A stretch of DNA of 64,000 nt from Ignavibacteria bacterium. GTDB taxonomy: Bacteria; Bacteroidota; Ignavibacteria; Kapaibacteriales; Kapaibacteriaceae. Below the pieces are notes generated by a model, which searched no databases, had not been told where the DNA came from, and worked only from the letters and a program-made list of their open reading frames with translations. The translations under genes were made by a program, and so were the position numbers. The DNA lies in NCBI GenBank assembly GCA_016191145.1, contig JACPPD010000003.1, positions 288,778 to 352,777 of the forward strand, in the 5' to 3' direction. Below, one piece after another: positions 28,721 through 38,423 of the stretch. Each line of letters opens with the position of its first letter. The stretch's first letter is position 1.

Positions 28721-28886
28721 ACGTCCTCCCAATGATTCAATGTGTGGATAGTCGCGGTGATGCGAACCCGGATACGACGTTCCTCATCTACTTCGTGTTC
28801 CAAGTCTTATACAAATATAGGGCAGTATCCTCAACTCAATCGAGTTCTTAAGTATTCATTATTAAGGTACCGTAACTTAGTGCGTC

Positions 28887-31562
28887 ATGATATTACCTTC
28901 GATCTACGATCCTACATCCTGTGAACATCAGTGGTACAGCCAATGGATGTCTATGCGAATCTACCATTCGCATCCATCGGAACGGCGCCCGTACAGCATT
29001 TTAATGCCCCCTCCCAATGTGACAGGAATACTTCATTTTGGACATGTGCTGAATCATACTCTTCAAGACCTTTACATACGCTGGCATCGGCTGAAGGGGG
29101 CTGAGGCATGTTGGTTCCCAGGCATCGACCACGCGGGAATTGCAACACAGACGAAGGTTGAGCAAGAACTCAGAGAAGAAGGTATAACGCGATACGATCT
29201 TGGAAGAGAGGAATTTTTAAATCGAGTTTGGGAGTGGAAAGAACGTTTCGGAGGAATCATCTTAAATCAGCTCCGAACACTTGGAGTAAGCTGCGACTGG
29301 GACCGCACATTATTTACAATGGATGAATCTGCATCAGAGACAGTGCGCGATGCATTTATCGAACTCTTTGAAGAAGGACTGATATACAAGGGCAAGAGAA
29401 TTATTAACTGGTCGCCCTTGGCGCAAAGCGCCCTTAGCGACGAAGAGGTGATCTTCAAAGAAGTACACGAACATCTTTATACTCTTCGATATAATCTTGT
29501 TGATGGTCCGGGCTGCCTTCTCGTTGCAACTGTGCGTCCGGAAACAATCTTTGCCGATGTTGCCGTTGCCGTAAATCCTTCCGACGAACGCTATCAGCAC
29601 CTTATCGGTAAATATGTAGGGGTGCCCCTTGGCGGACAGCATGTGCCAATCATCGCCGACGATTATGCCGACCCCGCCTTTGGTACCGGATGTGTAAAGG
29701 TTACTCCGGCGCACGACGCCAACGACTATGCAATTGGTATCCGGCATGGACTTGCCATGCCTTCCTGTATTAATGCCGACGCAACTCTAAATGCAATGGC
29801 GGGCGAATTTGAAGGAATGGACCGTTTTAAGGCACGTCGGGCTATTGTAAAGAAACTTAAAGAACAGGAGCTACTCCACCAGGAGGAACCCTATTCGCAT
29901 AATGTTGGATTCAGCGAACGGGGCAACGAGCCTATAGAACCTTATCTCAGTGACCAGTGGTTTGTTCAGATGCAGCCGCTTGCTGAGCCCGCGCTACAAG
30001 TAGTGCTGGACGGTCGTGTCCGGTTATATCCCGAACACTGGACGAAGACGTACGAACATTGGATGAGGAACATCCGAGATTGGTGTATTTCCAGGCAGCT
30101 TTGGTGGGGGCATCGTATACCTGTTTACTATGCGCCGGATGGCAGATTCGTTGCGGCAAAGAATGAAGATGATGCCCGACGTAAACTTATGCTCCCAGAA
30201 TCTGCGCCGATTGTACAGGATCCCGACGTACTCGATACATGGTTCTCGTCGTGGTTGTGGCCGATAACCACAATGCGTAACGATGAGAGAATTATGTCTT
30301 ATTACCTGCCGACTAATCTGCTTGTAACTGGCCCCGACATCATTTTTTTCTGGGTTGCTCGCATGATAATGGCCACTCTGAAATTTCGCGGAGAAATTCC
30401 ATTCAGAGATGTCTACTTCACGTCGATAATTCGCGATGGAAAGGGGCGTAAACTTTCCAAATCGCTGGGAAATTCTCCCGACCCTCTCGACATTATCGGA
30501 AAGTATGGCGCCGACGCCGTTCGGTTTACCATGATTTACCTTGCACCGATGGGGACAGATGTACGGCTCGACGTTGATGAGTCATCTCAAGACATCCCCG
30601 CCATGGAGATCGGAAGAAACTTTGCCAACAAGGTTTGGAATGCGTGCCGATTCCTCCAGATGAAAACAGCAGAGCTAAAACAATTTAGCATTGATAACGA
30701 TAAACGGGAAGCAAGCGAAGAATTTCGGAAGGATGCCGCTGACATTTGGATTGAGTCGAGGTATCATTCAACCGTGATGCAGGCAACGCAGGCGTTGGCA
30801 GCTTATAGGCTTACTGAGTATGCCAAAACTCTCTACGACTTTATCTGGCGAGATTTTTGCGATTGGTACGTAGAGATTATCAAGGTACAGTTTAATGATG
30901 CAACCGAAGAAGCTCAACGATCCTTATTACTCCGACATGCTTTTTCAATCATTGAAGGTATTTTAAAACTTCTTCATCCGGTAATGCCGTTCATTACCGA
31001 AGAGCTATGGCACGGTTTGTTCAATAAGGAACACAGCCAAAGCATTTCCACAGAGGCTGCACCGATTCCCAACGAATCTAAAATTGATAAAAAAACAGAG
31101 CAACAATTTGAAATTATTCAAAGTTTGGTAGAAGCTATCCGCAGGAAGAGAGCGGAAATGACGATTCCACCTGGTAAGCTGCTTCCCGTTACCGTTCGTG
31201 CTAATATGGATCTGGTACCTTTGCTGCAGTCGTTATCGCCAGCAACCGGATCCTTGGCAAGATGCAGTGATTTAGTGATTGGTACCGACGTTGAAAAACC
31301 GCCTGGATCGGTTGCCGATGTCGTGCGTGGAATTGAATACTACCTTGTTGTAGAAGGTTCAGTAGACCTTAGTAAGGAGCGCGAGAGGCTTGAAAAGGAA
31401 TTGCAGCGTCTGGCTAACGCAATTGGAGGAGTCGAGCGAAAACTCAGCAACGAAGGGTTTATCAGAGGCGCTAAGCCCGAAGTTGTGGAGACAGAAAAGA
31501 AGAAGCTTTCCGATTGGAAGGATGCTAAACAAAAGATAGAAAAGAATCTGAGTTCGTTATGA
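28887..31562 (+). CDS. valS: Valyl-tRNA synthetase
   Basis: Class Ia aminoacyl-tRNA synthetase charging tRNA-Val, 891 aa. HIGH-type motif in GILHFGHVLNHT with PPPNVTG upstream, editing CP1 domain, KMSKS-equivalent GRKLSKSLGNSPDP, DWCISRQLWWGHRIPV, and the C-terminal coiled-coil arm (VERKLSNEGFIRGAKPEVV). ATG 28887 begins MILPSIYDPTSCE. The stop overlaps the thiolase start by 4 bp (ATGA). Confidence 0.96.
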   Translation: MILPSIYDPTSCEHQWYSQWMSMRIYHSHPSERRPYSILMPPPNVTGILHFGHVLNHTLQDLYIRWHRLKGAEACWFPGIDHAGIATQTKVEQELREEGITRYDLGREEFLNRVWEWKERFGGIILNQLRTLGVSCDWDRTLFTMDESASETVRDAFIELFEEGLIYKGKRIINWSPLAQSALSDEEVIFKEVHEHLYTLRYNLVDGPGCLLVATVRPETIFADVAVAVNPSDERYQHLIGKYVGVPLGGQHVPIIADDYADPAFGTGCVKVTPAHDANDYAIGIRHGLAMPSCINADATLNAMAGEFEGMDRFKARRAIVKKLKEQELLHQEEPYSHNVGFSERGNEPIEPYLSDQWFVQMQPLAEPALQVVLDGRVRLYPEHWTKTYEHWMRNIRDWCISRQLWWGHRIPVYYAPDGRFVAAKNEDDARRKLMLPESAPIVQDPDVLDTWFSSWLWPITTMRNDERIMSYYLPTNLLVTGPDIIFFWVARMIMATLKFRGEIPFRDVYFTSIIRDGKGRKLSKSLGNSPDPLDIIGKYGADAVRFTMIYLAPMGTDVRLDVDESSQDIPAMEIGRNFANKVWNACRFLQMKTAELKQFSIDNDKREASEEFRKDAADIWIESRYHSTVMQATQALAAYRLTEYAKTLYDFIWRDFCDWYVEIIKVQFNDATEEAQRSLLLRHAFSIIEGILKLLHPVMPFITEELWHGLFNKEHSQSISTEAAPIPNESKIDKKTEQQFEIIQSLVEAIRRKRAEMTIPPGKLLPVTVRANMDLVPLLQSLSPATGSLARCSDLVIGTDVEKPPGSVADVVRGIEYYLVVEGSVDLSKERERLEKELQRLANAIGGVERKLSNEGFIRGAKPEVVETEKKKLSDWKDAKQKIEKNLSSL

Positions 31563-32767
31563 GTATAGTATCGATTGTGGAGCCGGTAAGAACGCCGGTT
31601 GGGAAATATGGCGGGGCGTTAAGCGCTGTGCGACCCGATGATTTGGCTGCCTTGGTGATTGCAGAAGTGATTGAGCGGACAGACATCGATCCAGCCCTAG
31701 TCGAAGATGTAATTTTAGGCTGTGCAAATCAGGCTGGTGAGGATAACAGAAATGTTGCACGAATGGCATTGTTAATAGCAGGGATGCCCTATACCGTTCC
31801 CGGATCAACAGTGAACCGTTTGTGTGCTTCTTCGCTCGATGCAGTGATGAGGGGCTGGCATGCAATAAATGCGGGCGAAGCTGATGCATTGATTGTTGGA
31901 GGTGTTGAAAGCATGTCCAGAGCCCCCTACAGCATTCCAAAAAATGTGTCGGGCAGCGCAATGTTTGGTAATCTTACGGCATACGATACTGCGCTTGGAT
32001 GGAGATACCCCAACAAGAAATTGGAGGCTCGCTTTCCGTTAGAATCGATGGGTGAGACAGCCGAAAATGTTGCCGAGCAGTGGAATATTTCGCGAAGCGA
32101 TCAGGATGACTTCGCGCTGCAGTCACATCAGCGAGCTGTTGCCGCACAGAGTGCAGGACATTTTGACGATGAACTCGTGGTTGTGCCCATAGAAAGTAAG
32201 AAGGGAACAGAAACTGTTAGTGTGGATGAAGGACCGCGGCGAGATTCCAGTAAAGAAAAATTATCGTCACTACTACCTGCTTTTCGAAAGGGCGGATCGG
32301 TGACTGCCGGTAATTCATCGTCGCTCAACGATGGAGCTGCAGCCATGCTGCTTGTTTCAGATTCATTCCTTGAACAGCATTCTGAACTCAAACAGCGGAC
32401 GTTTGCAAGAATTATCTCGACAAGTGTTGTAGGAGTAGATCCCAGAATTATGGGCATAGGCCCGGTTGGTGCAATACGCAAGGCTTGTGAGCGTGCAGGC
32501 ATCAGCGTTTCCGACCTCGACCTCATTGAAATAAATGAAGCGTTTGCATCACAGTCTCTAGCATGCATTCGGGAGTTGGGCCTGAGTGATTCTTACGTCA
32601 ACGTCAACGGTGGAGCGATTTCAATCGGCCACCCGTTGGGCATGAGCGGCGCACGCATCGTGTGTACGCTTGTTCGCGAGATGAAGCGACGCAATGTGAG
32701 GTATGGCGCTGCTGCATTGTGCATTGGTGTTGGCCAGGGTCTTGCGGTAGTTGTGGAAAATACCTAA
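31559..32767 (+). CDS. Acetyl-CoA acetyltransferase (thiolase)
   Basis: Thiolase family enzyme, 402 aa, condensing or cleaving acyl-CoA. Nucleophile Cys in VNRLCASSLDAV, GGVESMSRAPY, His in GGAISIGHPLGMSGAR, and second Cys in ALCIGVGQG. Whether biosynthetic or beta-oxidation is not resolvable; the PcaF/AtoB-like pattern is generic. Starts inside the valS stop (ATGA), an unusual but clear co-transcription. Confidence 0.92.
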   Translation: MSIVSIVEPVRTPVGKYGGALSAVRPDDLAALVIAEVIERTDIDPALVEDVILGCANQAGEDNRNVARMALLIAGMPYTVPGSTVNRLCASSLDAVMRGWHAINAGEADALIVGGVESMSRAPYSIPKNVSGSAMFGNLTAYDTALGWRYPNKKLEARFPLESMGETAENVAEQWNISRSDQDDFALQSHQRAVAAQSAGHFDDELVVVPIESKKGTETVSVDEGPRRDSSKEKLSSLLPAFRKGGSVTAGNSSSLNDGAAAMLLVSDSFLEQHSELKQRTFARIISTSVVGVDPRIMGIGPVGAIRKACERAGISVSDLDLIEINEAFASQSLACIRELGLSDSYVNVNGGAISIGHPLGMSGARIVCTLVREMKRRNVRYGAAALCIGVGQGLAVVVENT

Positions 32768-32849
32768 GTGTAAATGTTGGTAAGTCGTTAATTCTCTCGT
32801 AGTTGTACTCATTGTACCACAGAGCATAGTGTGAGAAATTTGCAACTGC

Positions 32850-34346
32850 GTGAGCAGTGACAATCATACACCGTTGGATGTTGCCACAGGCCTTGATAAT
32901 CTACTTACAGTCCTCCCATCGGAAGTCATTCTCTTAAACAGCCCAAGTGGGCAGATACATTTCGCCAGCCACGCTGCACCGTTGGTATTTGGGGAGGGCG
33001 AAAGACTCGGAGGTCAGAACTTTCTCGATAAAGTTCATGTAGACGATCGAAATCGCGTGCGCGATCTCTTCATGGAGGCCGCCACACGAGGAGCACATCC
33101 AAATCCGATAACCATCCGCATCAAACGGTATTTGCAAGATGATGCCTGGGTGGTTCTCTTCTGTGTTGCTGTGAAGGATGGGTCCGGTAGAGTGATTGAG
33201 TTGCACACTACGATTAGAGACATCACACAACAAATTGCTCTGAGGGACAAGATTATTGAATCGGATAAACTGTCCCATATGACGAATCTTCTTGCCAAGG
33301 TAGGGGGCTGGTATTACGATGTTGAAACTCAGTACCTACATTGGTCCGAGGAGATACGCCAACTGCACGAAGTCCCGTTTGAGTTTGAACCTACAATGGA
33401 AAATAGTACACAATTTTATGATGATCATGATATGGCAACTTTGCGGCAGCTTGCTATCGACGCAGTTGAAACCGGAGAGATGAAAGTTGCCGAAGTTCCC
33501 ATGACAACAGCTCAGAACAATAAAAAGTGGATTCGTGTAATTTTTCGCGCAGCTCACGAAGAAGGCATACCAAGACGTTTGTATGGTGCTACGCAGGATA
33601 TCACGGAAATAAAGAGCCGCGAACAGGAATTAGCTTCAGTTGTTATGGAGCTGACGGACCAGCGAGATCAGTTGGAAGAATTCAGTCATATTATGTCGCA
33701 TCAATTACGAGCGCCAATTACCAATCTATCACCATTGGTGTCGTTACTGGCTGAGGCAAGAGATGATAAGGAGCGGCAGGACGTCCAGGCAACTCTTCGG
33801 GATGCAGTCGAAGCGCTGCGCATGTTATTCGACGATGTGTCCACGGCTGTCCGCGTCAGGTATAAGGAAAAGGTTCTGGAAGAGCGGTTGAATGTTGCCG
33901 AAACGGCAAACCATGTGTTGGAGAGAATCTCATCAAGCTTGCGCGATGCCGGCGCCACGGTGAGAATTCATACCGAAGAATGTCCGTTCGTAGATTATCC
34001 TTCTGTGTATTTGCAGGCAATCCTTCAGCAGTTAATCACTAATGCAATTCGATTTGCACATTTGGGGCGCAAACTTGAAGTAGATATTTATTCAACGTTG
34101 GAACATGGCAGACAGGTGTTGATTGTTCGTGATAACGGGGCGGGAATTGATCTGGAAAGATTCGGGCAAAAGATGTTCAGGTTGAAAAGCACATTTCATA
34201 GGCATTCGTCTGGCAGGGGAGTTGGACTGTTTATGATCAGGACAATCGTTGAGGCTTTAGGAGGCGAGATCGAAGTCGACAGCCAACCGGATGTCGGCTC
34301 TATGTTCAGGATCATCCTTCACACAAACAGAATTGAACCACTATGA
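32850..34346 (+). CDS. PAS-domain sensor histidine kinase (soluble)
   Basis: Two-component sensor, 498 aa, without transmembrane helices. Two PAS regions: about 18-135 (ILLNSPSGQIHFASHAAPLVFGEGE) and about 150-270 (HWSEEIRQLHEVPFEFEPT), joined by a short coiled coil. HisKA dimerisation with phospho-accepting His in EFSHIMSHQLRAPITNL, then HATPase_c with LITNAIRFA (N box) and VRDNGAGIDLERFG (G1). The start is a GTG at 32850. It overlaps its response regulator by 4 bp. Cytosolic input signal unknown. Confidence 0.88.
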   Translation: MSSDNHTPLDVATGLDNLLTVLPSEVILLNSPSGQIHFASHAAPLVFGEGERLGGQNFLDKVHVDDRNRVRDLFMEAATRGAHPNPITIRIKRYLQDDAWVVLFCVAVKDGSGRVIELHTTIRDITQQIALRDKIIESDKLSHMTNLLAKVGGWYYDVETQYLHWSEEIRQLHEVPFEFEPTMENSTQFYDDHDMATLRQLAIDAVETGEMKVAEVPMTTAQNNKKWIRVIFRAAHEEGIPRRLYGATQDITEIKSREQELASVVMELTDQRDQLEEFSHIMSHQLRAPITNLSPLVSLLAEARDDKERQDVQATLRDAVEALRMLFDDVSTAVRVRYKEKVLEERLNVAETANHVLERISSSLRDAGATVRIHTEECPFVDYPSVYLQAILQQLITNAIRFAHLGRKLEVDIYSTLEHGRQVLIVRDNGAGIDLERFGQKMFRLKSTFHRHSSGRGVGLFMIRTIVEALGGEIEVDSQPDVGSMFRIILHTNRIEPL

Positions 34347-34750
34347 GCAACAGAATCTGTGTAGCCTTGGTAGACGACGACAGGATTTATCAGTTTACAA
34401 CTGAACGGTTGCTGCAGAGATTGGGCATTGATATTTCCTTTCTGTGGTTTAAGGACGGTGAAGAAGCTCTTGAATACATCGAAAAGCACAAGCTTGATGC
34501 AAATGCATTACCCGATATTCTCATTGTTGATATCAATATGCCCTTCATGGATGGATGGCAGTTCCTTGATGCGTTTAAGGAATTGAAACCGCTGTCCGCA
34601 AAACCCATTGATATTTATATGGTCAGCTCCTCGATCGACGATAGGGATATGCGCCGGGCGCGGTCGATTGCCGAAGTTCGGGACTACGTAGAAAAACCAA
34701 TTACAAGGGAGAAGTTGTTGGTTATACTGTCGGCGATTTCTCGCAACTGA
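34343..34750 (+). CDS. Single-domain response regulator
   Basis: 135-aa CheY-like receiver domain without output domain. Acidic pocket VALVDDDR, phosphorylatable Asp in ILIVDINMPFMDGW, Ser/Thr in VSSSID, and Lys in YVEKPIT. Partner of the preceding PAS kinase with 4-bp overlap. As a stand-alone receiver it may act by protein interaction or as a phosphorelay intermediate. Confidence 0.9.
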   Translation: MSNRICVALVDDDRIYQFTTERLLQRLGIDISFLWFKDGEEALEYIEKHKLDANALPDILIVDINMPFMDGWQFLDAFKELKPLSAKPIDIYMVSSSIDDRDMRRARSIAEVRDYVEKPITREKLLVILSAISRN

Positions 34751-34756
34751 TCGAGC

Positions 34757-34764
34757 TATATTTG
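34757..34764 (+). promoter_or_regulatory. Candidate -7 element TATATTTG before nuoF
   Basis: TATATTTG matches the Bacteroidota-type -7 consensus TAnnTTTG, which belongs to primary sigma promoters in that phylum. It ends only 4 bp before the nuoF ATG (34769), so transcription would begin about at the start codon, giving a leaderless mRNA. Inference; no -33 element was confirmed. Confidence 0.35.
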
Positions 34765-34768
34765 CGGT

Positions 34769-36097
34769 ATGTATACCGCCCCAAACCTTGTACTGCCGCG
34801 CGTAGAAAACCTCAGCAGTCTCGACGTATATCTCAAACATGGCGGCTTCGATGCTTACCGACGTGCCATTCACTTATCGACAGATGAAGTTATCGACGAA
34901 GTAAAGCGTTCAGGCCTTCGTGGCAGGGGCGGAGCATGCTTCCCGACCGGTCTCAAATGGAGCTTCATGCCCAAGAGCACCGACAAACCAAAGTATTTGG
35001 CAATCAATGGCGATGAGTCTGAACCAGGATCGTTCAAAGACAGACAGATTTTCGAGTACAATCCTCACCAACTTATCGAAGGTATTCTCATTGCCAGTTA
35101 TGCAATGGGTATTTCAAAATCCTTTATCTACATCAGAGGCGAATACCACAAATGGGTGCGCCTGATGGAAGATGCGTTGGCAGAGGCTTATGCCAAGGGC
35201 TACGTGGGATCAGGAATGAAGCAGACATTTGGGAACGACTATACAACCGATATCGTTGTTCACAAAGGAGCTGGCGCTTATATCTGCGGCGAAGAAACGT
35301 CGCTGATGAGTTCGCTGGAAGGCGATCGCGGATATCCGCGCTTCAAGCCTCCATTTCCCGCAAACAAAGGCCTGTGGGGAATGCCAACAACAATTAACAA
35401 CGTCGAAACCCTTGCTGCCATTCCACCCATCATGATGTTAGGGGGCGATGCCTACGCGCAAATTGGCGCAAAAGGACATTCGGGGACAATTCTTTATGGC
35501 GTTAGCGGACACATTAACAATCCCGCCGTGTTTGAATTGCCGACTGGTCTGCTGCTAACTGATCTTATTTATAATTATTGCAATGGTATTCCAAATAACA
35601 AACGGATCAAGGCTGTAATTCCGGGTGGTTCATCCATGCCGCCGCTCCGCGGCGATGAAATCGAAGGTGTACGCCTCGATGAGGAGTCCCTAAAAGTTTT
35701 AGGCACGCATATCGGAACGGCAGGTGTGATGGTTATGGATGAAGACACGGATATTGTTGCCGTTACGCTCAGAATTGCAAAATTTTATCATCACGAATCG
35801 TGCGGACAATGCACGCCCTGCCGCGAAGGATGCGGCTGGATGGAAAAGATCCTTCACCGAATCCAGGATGGTGATGCAACGTCGGGCGATATCGACTTGC
35901 TCTATGATGTGGCTTCGAATATCGAAGGTAATACCATTTGTGCCCTGGGCGATGCAGCGGCGTGGCCAGTAAAGGGATTTATCGAAAAGTTTAGAGATGA
36001 ATTTGAGGTCCTGTGCAAACCACAGCGCTCATTTGTTGCGCTGAACGTTGTGCATGGTAAACGATCGACGGCGTCAACACTCGTTCGTCAGGCGTGA
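34769..36097 (+). CDS. nuoF: NADH-quinone oxidoreductase subunit F (NADH-binding)
   Basis: Complex I (or related) flavoprotein that binds NADH, FMN and a 4Fe-4S cluster. 442 aa. FMN/NADH site GLRGRGGACFPTGLKW, GAGAYICGEETSLM, and the cluster motif ESCGQCTPCREG with a distal Cys in NTICALGDAAAW. No other nuo subunit is in the window, so it is an orphan locus; the rest of complex I or a formate/NiFe-hydrogenase diaphorase would be elsewhere. The last codons overlap nadD by 4 bp (GTGA). Confidence 0.94.
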   Translation: MYTAPNLVLPRVENLSSLDVYLKHGGFDAYRRAIHLSTDEVIDEVKRSGLRGRGGACFPTGLKWSFMPKSTDKPKYLAINGDESEPGSFKDRQIFEYNPHQLIEGILIASYAMGISKSFIYIRGEYHKWVRLMEDALAEAYAKGYVGSGMKQTFGNDYTTDIVVHKGAGAYICGEETSLMSSLEGDRGYPRFKPPFPANKGLWGMPTTINNVETLAAIPPIMMLGGDAYAQIGAKGHSGTILYGVSGHINNPAVFELPTGLLLTDLIYNYCNGIPNNKRIKAVIPGGSSMPPLRGDEIEGVRLDEESLKVLGTHIGTAGVMVMDEDTDIVAVTLRIAKFYHHESCGQCTPCREGCGWMEKILHRIQDGDATSGDIDLLYDVASNIEGNTICALGDAAAWPVKGFIEKFRDEFEVLCKPQRSFVALNVVHGKRSTASTLVRQA

Positions 36098-36696
36098 ACA
36101 TCGGATTGATCGGCGGATCGTTTAATCCGATCCACATTGCTCACCTGATCATTGCCGATCGGTTTGTCGATCAGATGCACCTGGATCAGTGCGTTTTTGT
36201 ACCTGTTAACAAGCCCCCTTTCAAAGCAGAAAGTACAATTCTTGCGCCTGCAACAGACAGGTTGGCCATGGTACGGCTGGCCACAGTCCAGCATGAAAAG
36301 TTTAGTGTGAGCGACGTAGAAATCAAACGGGGAGGGGTTTCATACACTATCGACACGATACGTCACTTTACTAAACACAATGTGGGAGCGGCTGTTTCAA
36401 TTCTCATTGGGAGCGACCAAGCAGTGGAGTTCGTGCGATGGCATCATTGGAGGGATATTTTGCGCGAATCGCAATTGTGCATTGTGCGAAGGCCGTTTTT
36501 GCTGACGCCCGAAATGGAAGAAAGAATTACAAACAAACTCACGATAGTTAATAAACCTCCTATATGGATTACTGCGCCGTTACTTGAGATCTCTTCAACC
36601 GACATTCGACATCGCGTCTGCGAAGGCAAAAGCATCAATTACCTTACTGTAAAAGCCATCCGCGATTACATTGCGGAACATAAATTGTACCATTGA
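36094..36696 (+). CDS. nadD: Nicotinate-nucleotide adenylyltransferase
   Basis: Makes deamido-NAD from NaMN and ATP. 200 aa with GTG start (NIGLIGGSFNPIHIAHL), the HxxH motif in FNPIHIAH, and the C-terminal ISSTDIRHRV (ISxTxxR). The start overlaps the nuoF stop and the stop overlaps the permease start by 4 bp. Confidence 0.95.
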   Translation: MNIGLIGGSFNPIHIAHLIIADRFVDQMHLDQCVFVPVNKPPFKAESTILAPATDRLAMVRLATVQHEKFSVSDVEIKRGGVSYTIDTIRHFTKHNVGAAVSILIGSDQAVEFVRWHHWRDILRESQLCIVRRPFLLTPEMEERITNKLTIVNKPPIWITAPLLEISSTDIRHRVCEGKSINYLTVKAIRDYIAEHKLYH

Positions 36697-37499
36697 GGTA
36701 TGTCGTCATCATATTACTGGTACTAGTAGCAGTGGGAATGGTATTTCCTATGGCGTGGATGTTTGTTGTATCGGTAAAAGAGAATGCAGAGCAGTATTCA
36801 TCATTAATTGAGTTGTTGTCGGCGCCGGTAACATTTCAGAATTATCTCGATGCATGGAAGAGCGACAACTTCCTGCGCTATTTTATGAATTCTGCACTTG
36901 TTGCATCGGCTGTTACTGCAGGCAACGTTCTTTTTTGCTTGTGGAGCGGGTATGCATTTGCGCGGGGGACTTTTAAAGGCAAGAAGGTTTTATTCGCAAC
37001 CATATTGTTTGTTCTAATTGTACCGCAGCAGGTAATCATGATTCCAATGTACAGGCTGATGGCCCAGCTCGGATGGATAAACACATATTGGTCGTTAATC
37101 ATTCCGTGGCTTGTTACACCATTTGGTGTATTTCTAGTAAAGCAATATTTAGAGAGCATGCCATCGGACATGGAAGATGCTGCGCGGATCGATGGAGCTG
37201 GCGAATGGTACATATTGTTCAGGATTGTAGCGCCCCTTTCAAAGCCTGTTCTGACGGTACTTGCCATTTATACCTTTCTTTCGAATTGGAATTCCTTCTT
37301 GTATCCTTTTCTTTTTACAAACGACGAAGCGCACCGTACGCTGCCCGTTGGATTGGCATTTTATCTGGGCAAGCAGTCTATTGATTGGGGACATCTTATG
37401 GCAGGCGCCAGTATTGCGGCGTTGCCTGTGATCCTGATCTTTGCGTTGTTTCAAAAAAGTATCATTCAGGGTTTAACGGCAGGAGCATTGAAAGAATAA
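36693..37499 (+). CDS. Carbohydrate ABC transporter permease (MalG family)
   Basis: 268-aa inner-membrane permease of the MalG/ThuG class. TTG start (MRYVVIILLVLVA) overlapping the nadD stop. About six transmembrane helices. EAA cytoplasmic loop MEDAARIDGAGEWYILFRI contacts the ATPase. There is no MalF or MalK beside it; the sugar-binding lipoprotein at 8654 is of the matching class but 28 kb distant. Confidence 0.88.
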   Translation: MRYVVIILLVLVAVGMVFPMAWMFVVSVKENAEQYSSLIELLSAPVTFQNYLDAWKSDNFLRYFMNSALVASAVTAGNVLFCLWSGYAFARGTFKGKKVLFATILFVLIVPQQVIMIPMYRLMAQLGWINTYWSLIIPWLVTPFGVFLVKQYLESMPSDMEDAARIDGAGEWYILFRIVAPLSKPVLTVLAIYTFLSNWNSFLYPFLFTNDEAHRTLPVGLAFYLGKQSIDWGHLMAGASIAALPVILIFALFQKSIIQGLTAGALKE

Positions 37500-37516
37500 C
37501 GTCGTATTATCGCACT

Positions 37517-38050
37517 ATGCAAACGTTTATTCAATCGCGGTCTTTATCAGCCACACTGATATTATCAATGAGTGGAACTCTTGCAATAGTTCTGTGTTCA
37601 CAGATACGAGTCGATCTTCCATTCACACCAGTACCGATTACCGGACAGACATTCGCTGTTGTGCTTTGGGGTTTACTGTTCGGTCCAAGAGCAGGCGTCG
37701 GTGCAGTTCTCATGTATTTGAGTGCCGGTGCGCTAGGCATGCCAGTGTTTGCTGGCTTTGCGTCGCTGCCTGCATTGTGGGGACCCACGGCGGGTTATCT
37801 TATTGGATTCATTCCTGCGGCGTGGCTCGCTGGAGTACTCAGGGACAGCGGATGGACGCAGACCTTCATCTGGTCAACGGTATCTGCATTTGCAGCAAGT
37901 GTACCCATTCTCATTTTAGGCACTGTTGTTTTAAGCGTCTTTGTAGGTATTGAAAACGCATTGATGATGGGAGTAATTCCATTTGTTGTTGGTGACCTTG
38001 TTAAGAGCGTGATTGCTGCAGGAATTGCAACGGCTGTTAAGAAGAAATAA
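37517..38050 (+). CDS. bioY: Biotin ECF transporter S component
   Basis: BioY, the substrate-capture membrane protein of the biotin ECF transporter. 177 aa from ATG 37517 (MQTFIQSRSLSATLI), preferred to the track start inside the permease. Six transmembrane helices; family features VDLPFTPVPITGQTFAVVL, GPRAGVGAVLMYLSAGALGMPVFAG, and GPTAGYLIGFIPAAWLAG. No EcfAT in the window. The stop overlaps the next ATG (TAATG). Confidence 0.93.
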   Translation: MQTFIQSRSLSATLILSMSGTLAIVLCSQIRVDLPFTPVPITGQTFAVVLWGLLFGPRAGVGAVLMYLSAGALGMPVFAGFASLPALWGPTAGYLIGFIPAAWLAGVLRDSGWTQTFIWSTVSAFAASVPILILGTVVLSVFVGIENALMMGVIPFVVGDLVKSVIAAGIATAVKKK

Positions 38051-38403
38051 TGGAACTCGACAAATACCAAATCCGACTCATGGCAACATTGATAGCCAAT
38101 GAGATAGAGAGCAGACACAATGCTGATTTGGCGCCGAAATGGGAGAATGGGATAATTGTTTTTATACCCAATAATCCATCGCTCAAGCAGCACGAACTCT
38201 CAATGGACAGGTTCATGCACAAGGTTGTGATGATGCGCGATAATCTTCGTGTACTCGAGCAACAGATTAACTCAAATGCATCGTTGACCAATGGGGAAAA
38301 GGTTCGACTGCAGGGATATATTACTCGTATTTATGGATCCCTAACGTCGTTTAACTTTATGTTTGCTAACGAAGAAGACAAATTTTCTGGTTCTCAAGAG
38401 TAA
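38050..38403 (+). CDS. Conserved hypothetical protein, helical
   Basis: 117-aa cytoplasmic protein of unrecognised family. No signal peptide or transmembrane helix. The N-terminal half begins MELDKYQIRLMATLIANEIE and contains a KWENGIIVFIPNNPSLKQHEL stretch; the C-terminal half is mostly helical with a possible coiled coil (MRDNLRVLEQQINSNA). TAATG overlap with bioY implies the same mRNA. Confidence 0.6.
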   Translation: MELDKYQIRLMATLIANEIESRHNADLAPKWENGIIVFIPNNPSLKQHELSMDRFMHKVVMMRDNLRVLEQQINSNASLTNGEKVRLQGYITRIYGSLTSFNFMFANEEDKFSGSQE

Positions 38404-38423
38404 CATCTAATACAGAGTAACTT

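Noticed and set aside
29334-29747. 137-aa minus-strand ORF inside valS
   Set aside because: Shadow of a conserved tRNA synthetase; no own signals.
37500-37516. Riboswitch or BirA operator before bioY
   Set aside because: Only 17 bp lie between the permease stop and bioY; no room for a structured leader and no palindrome seen.
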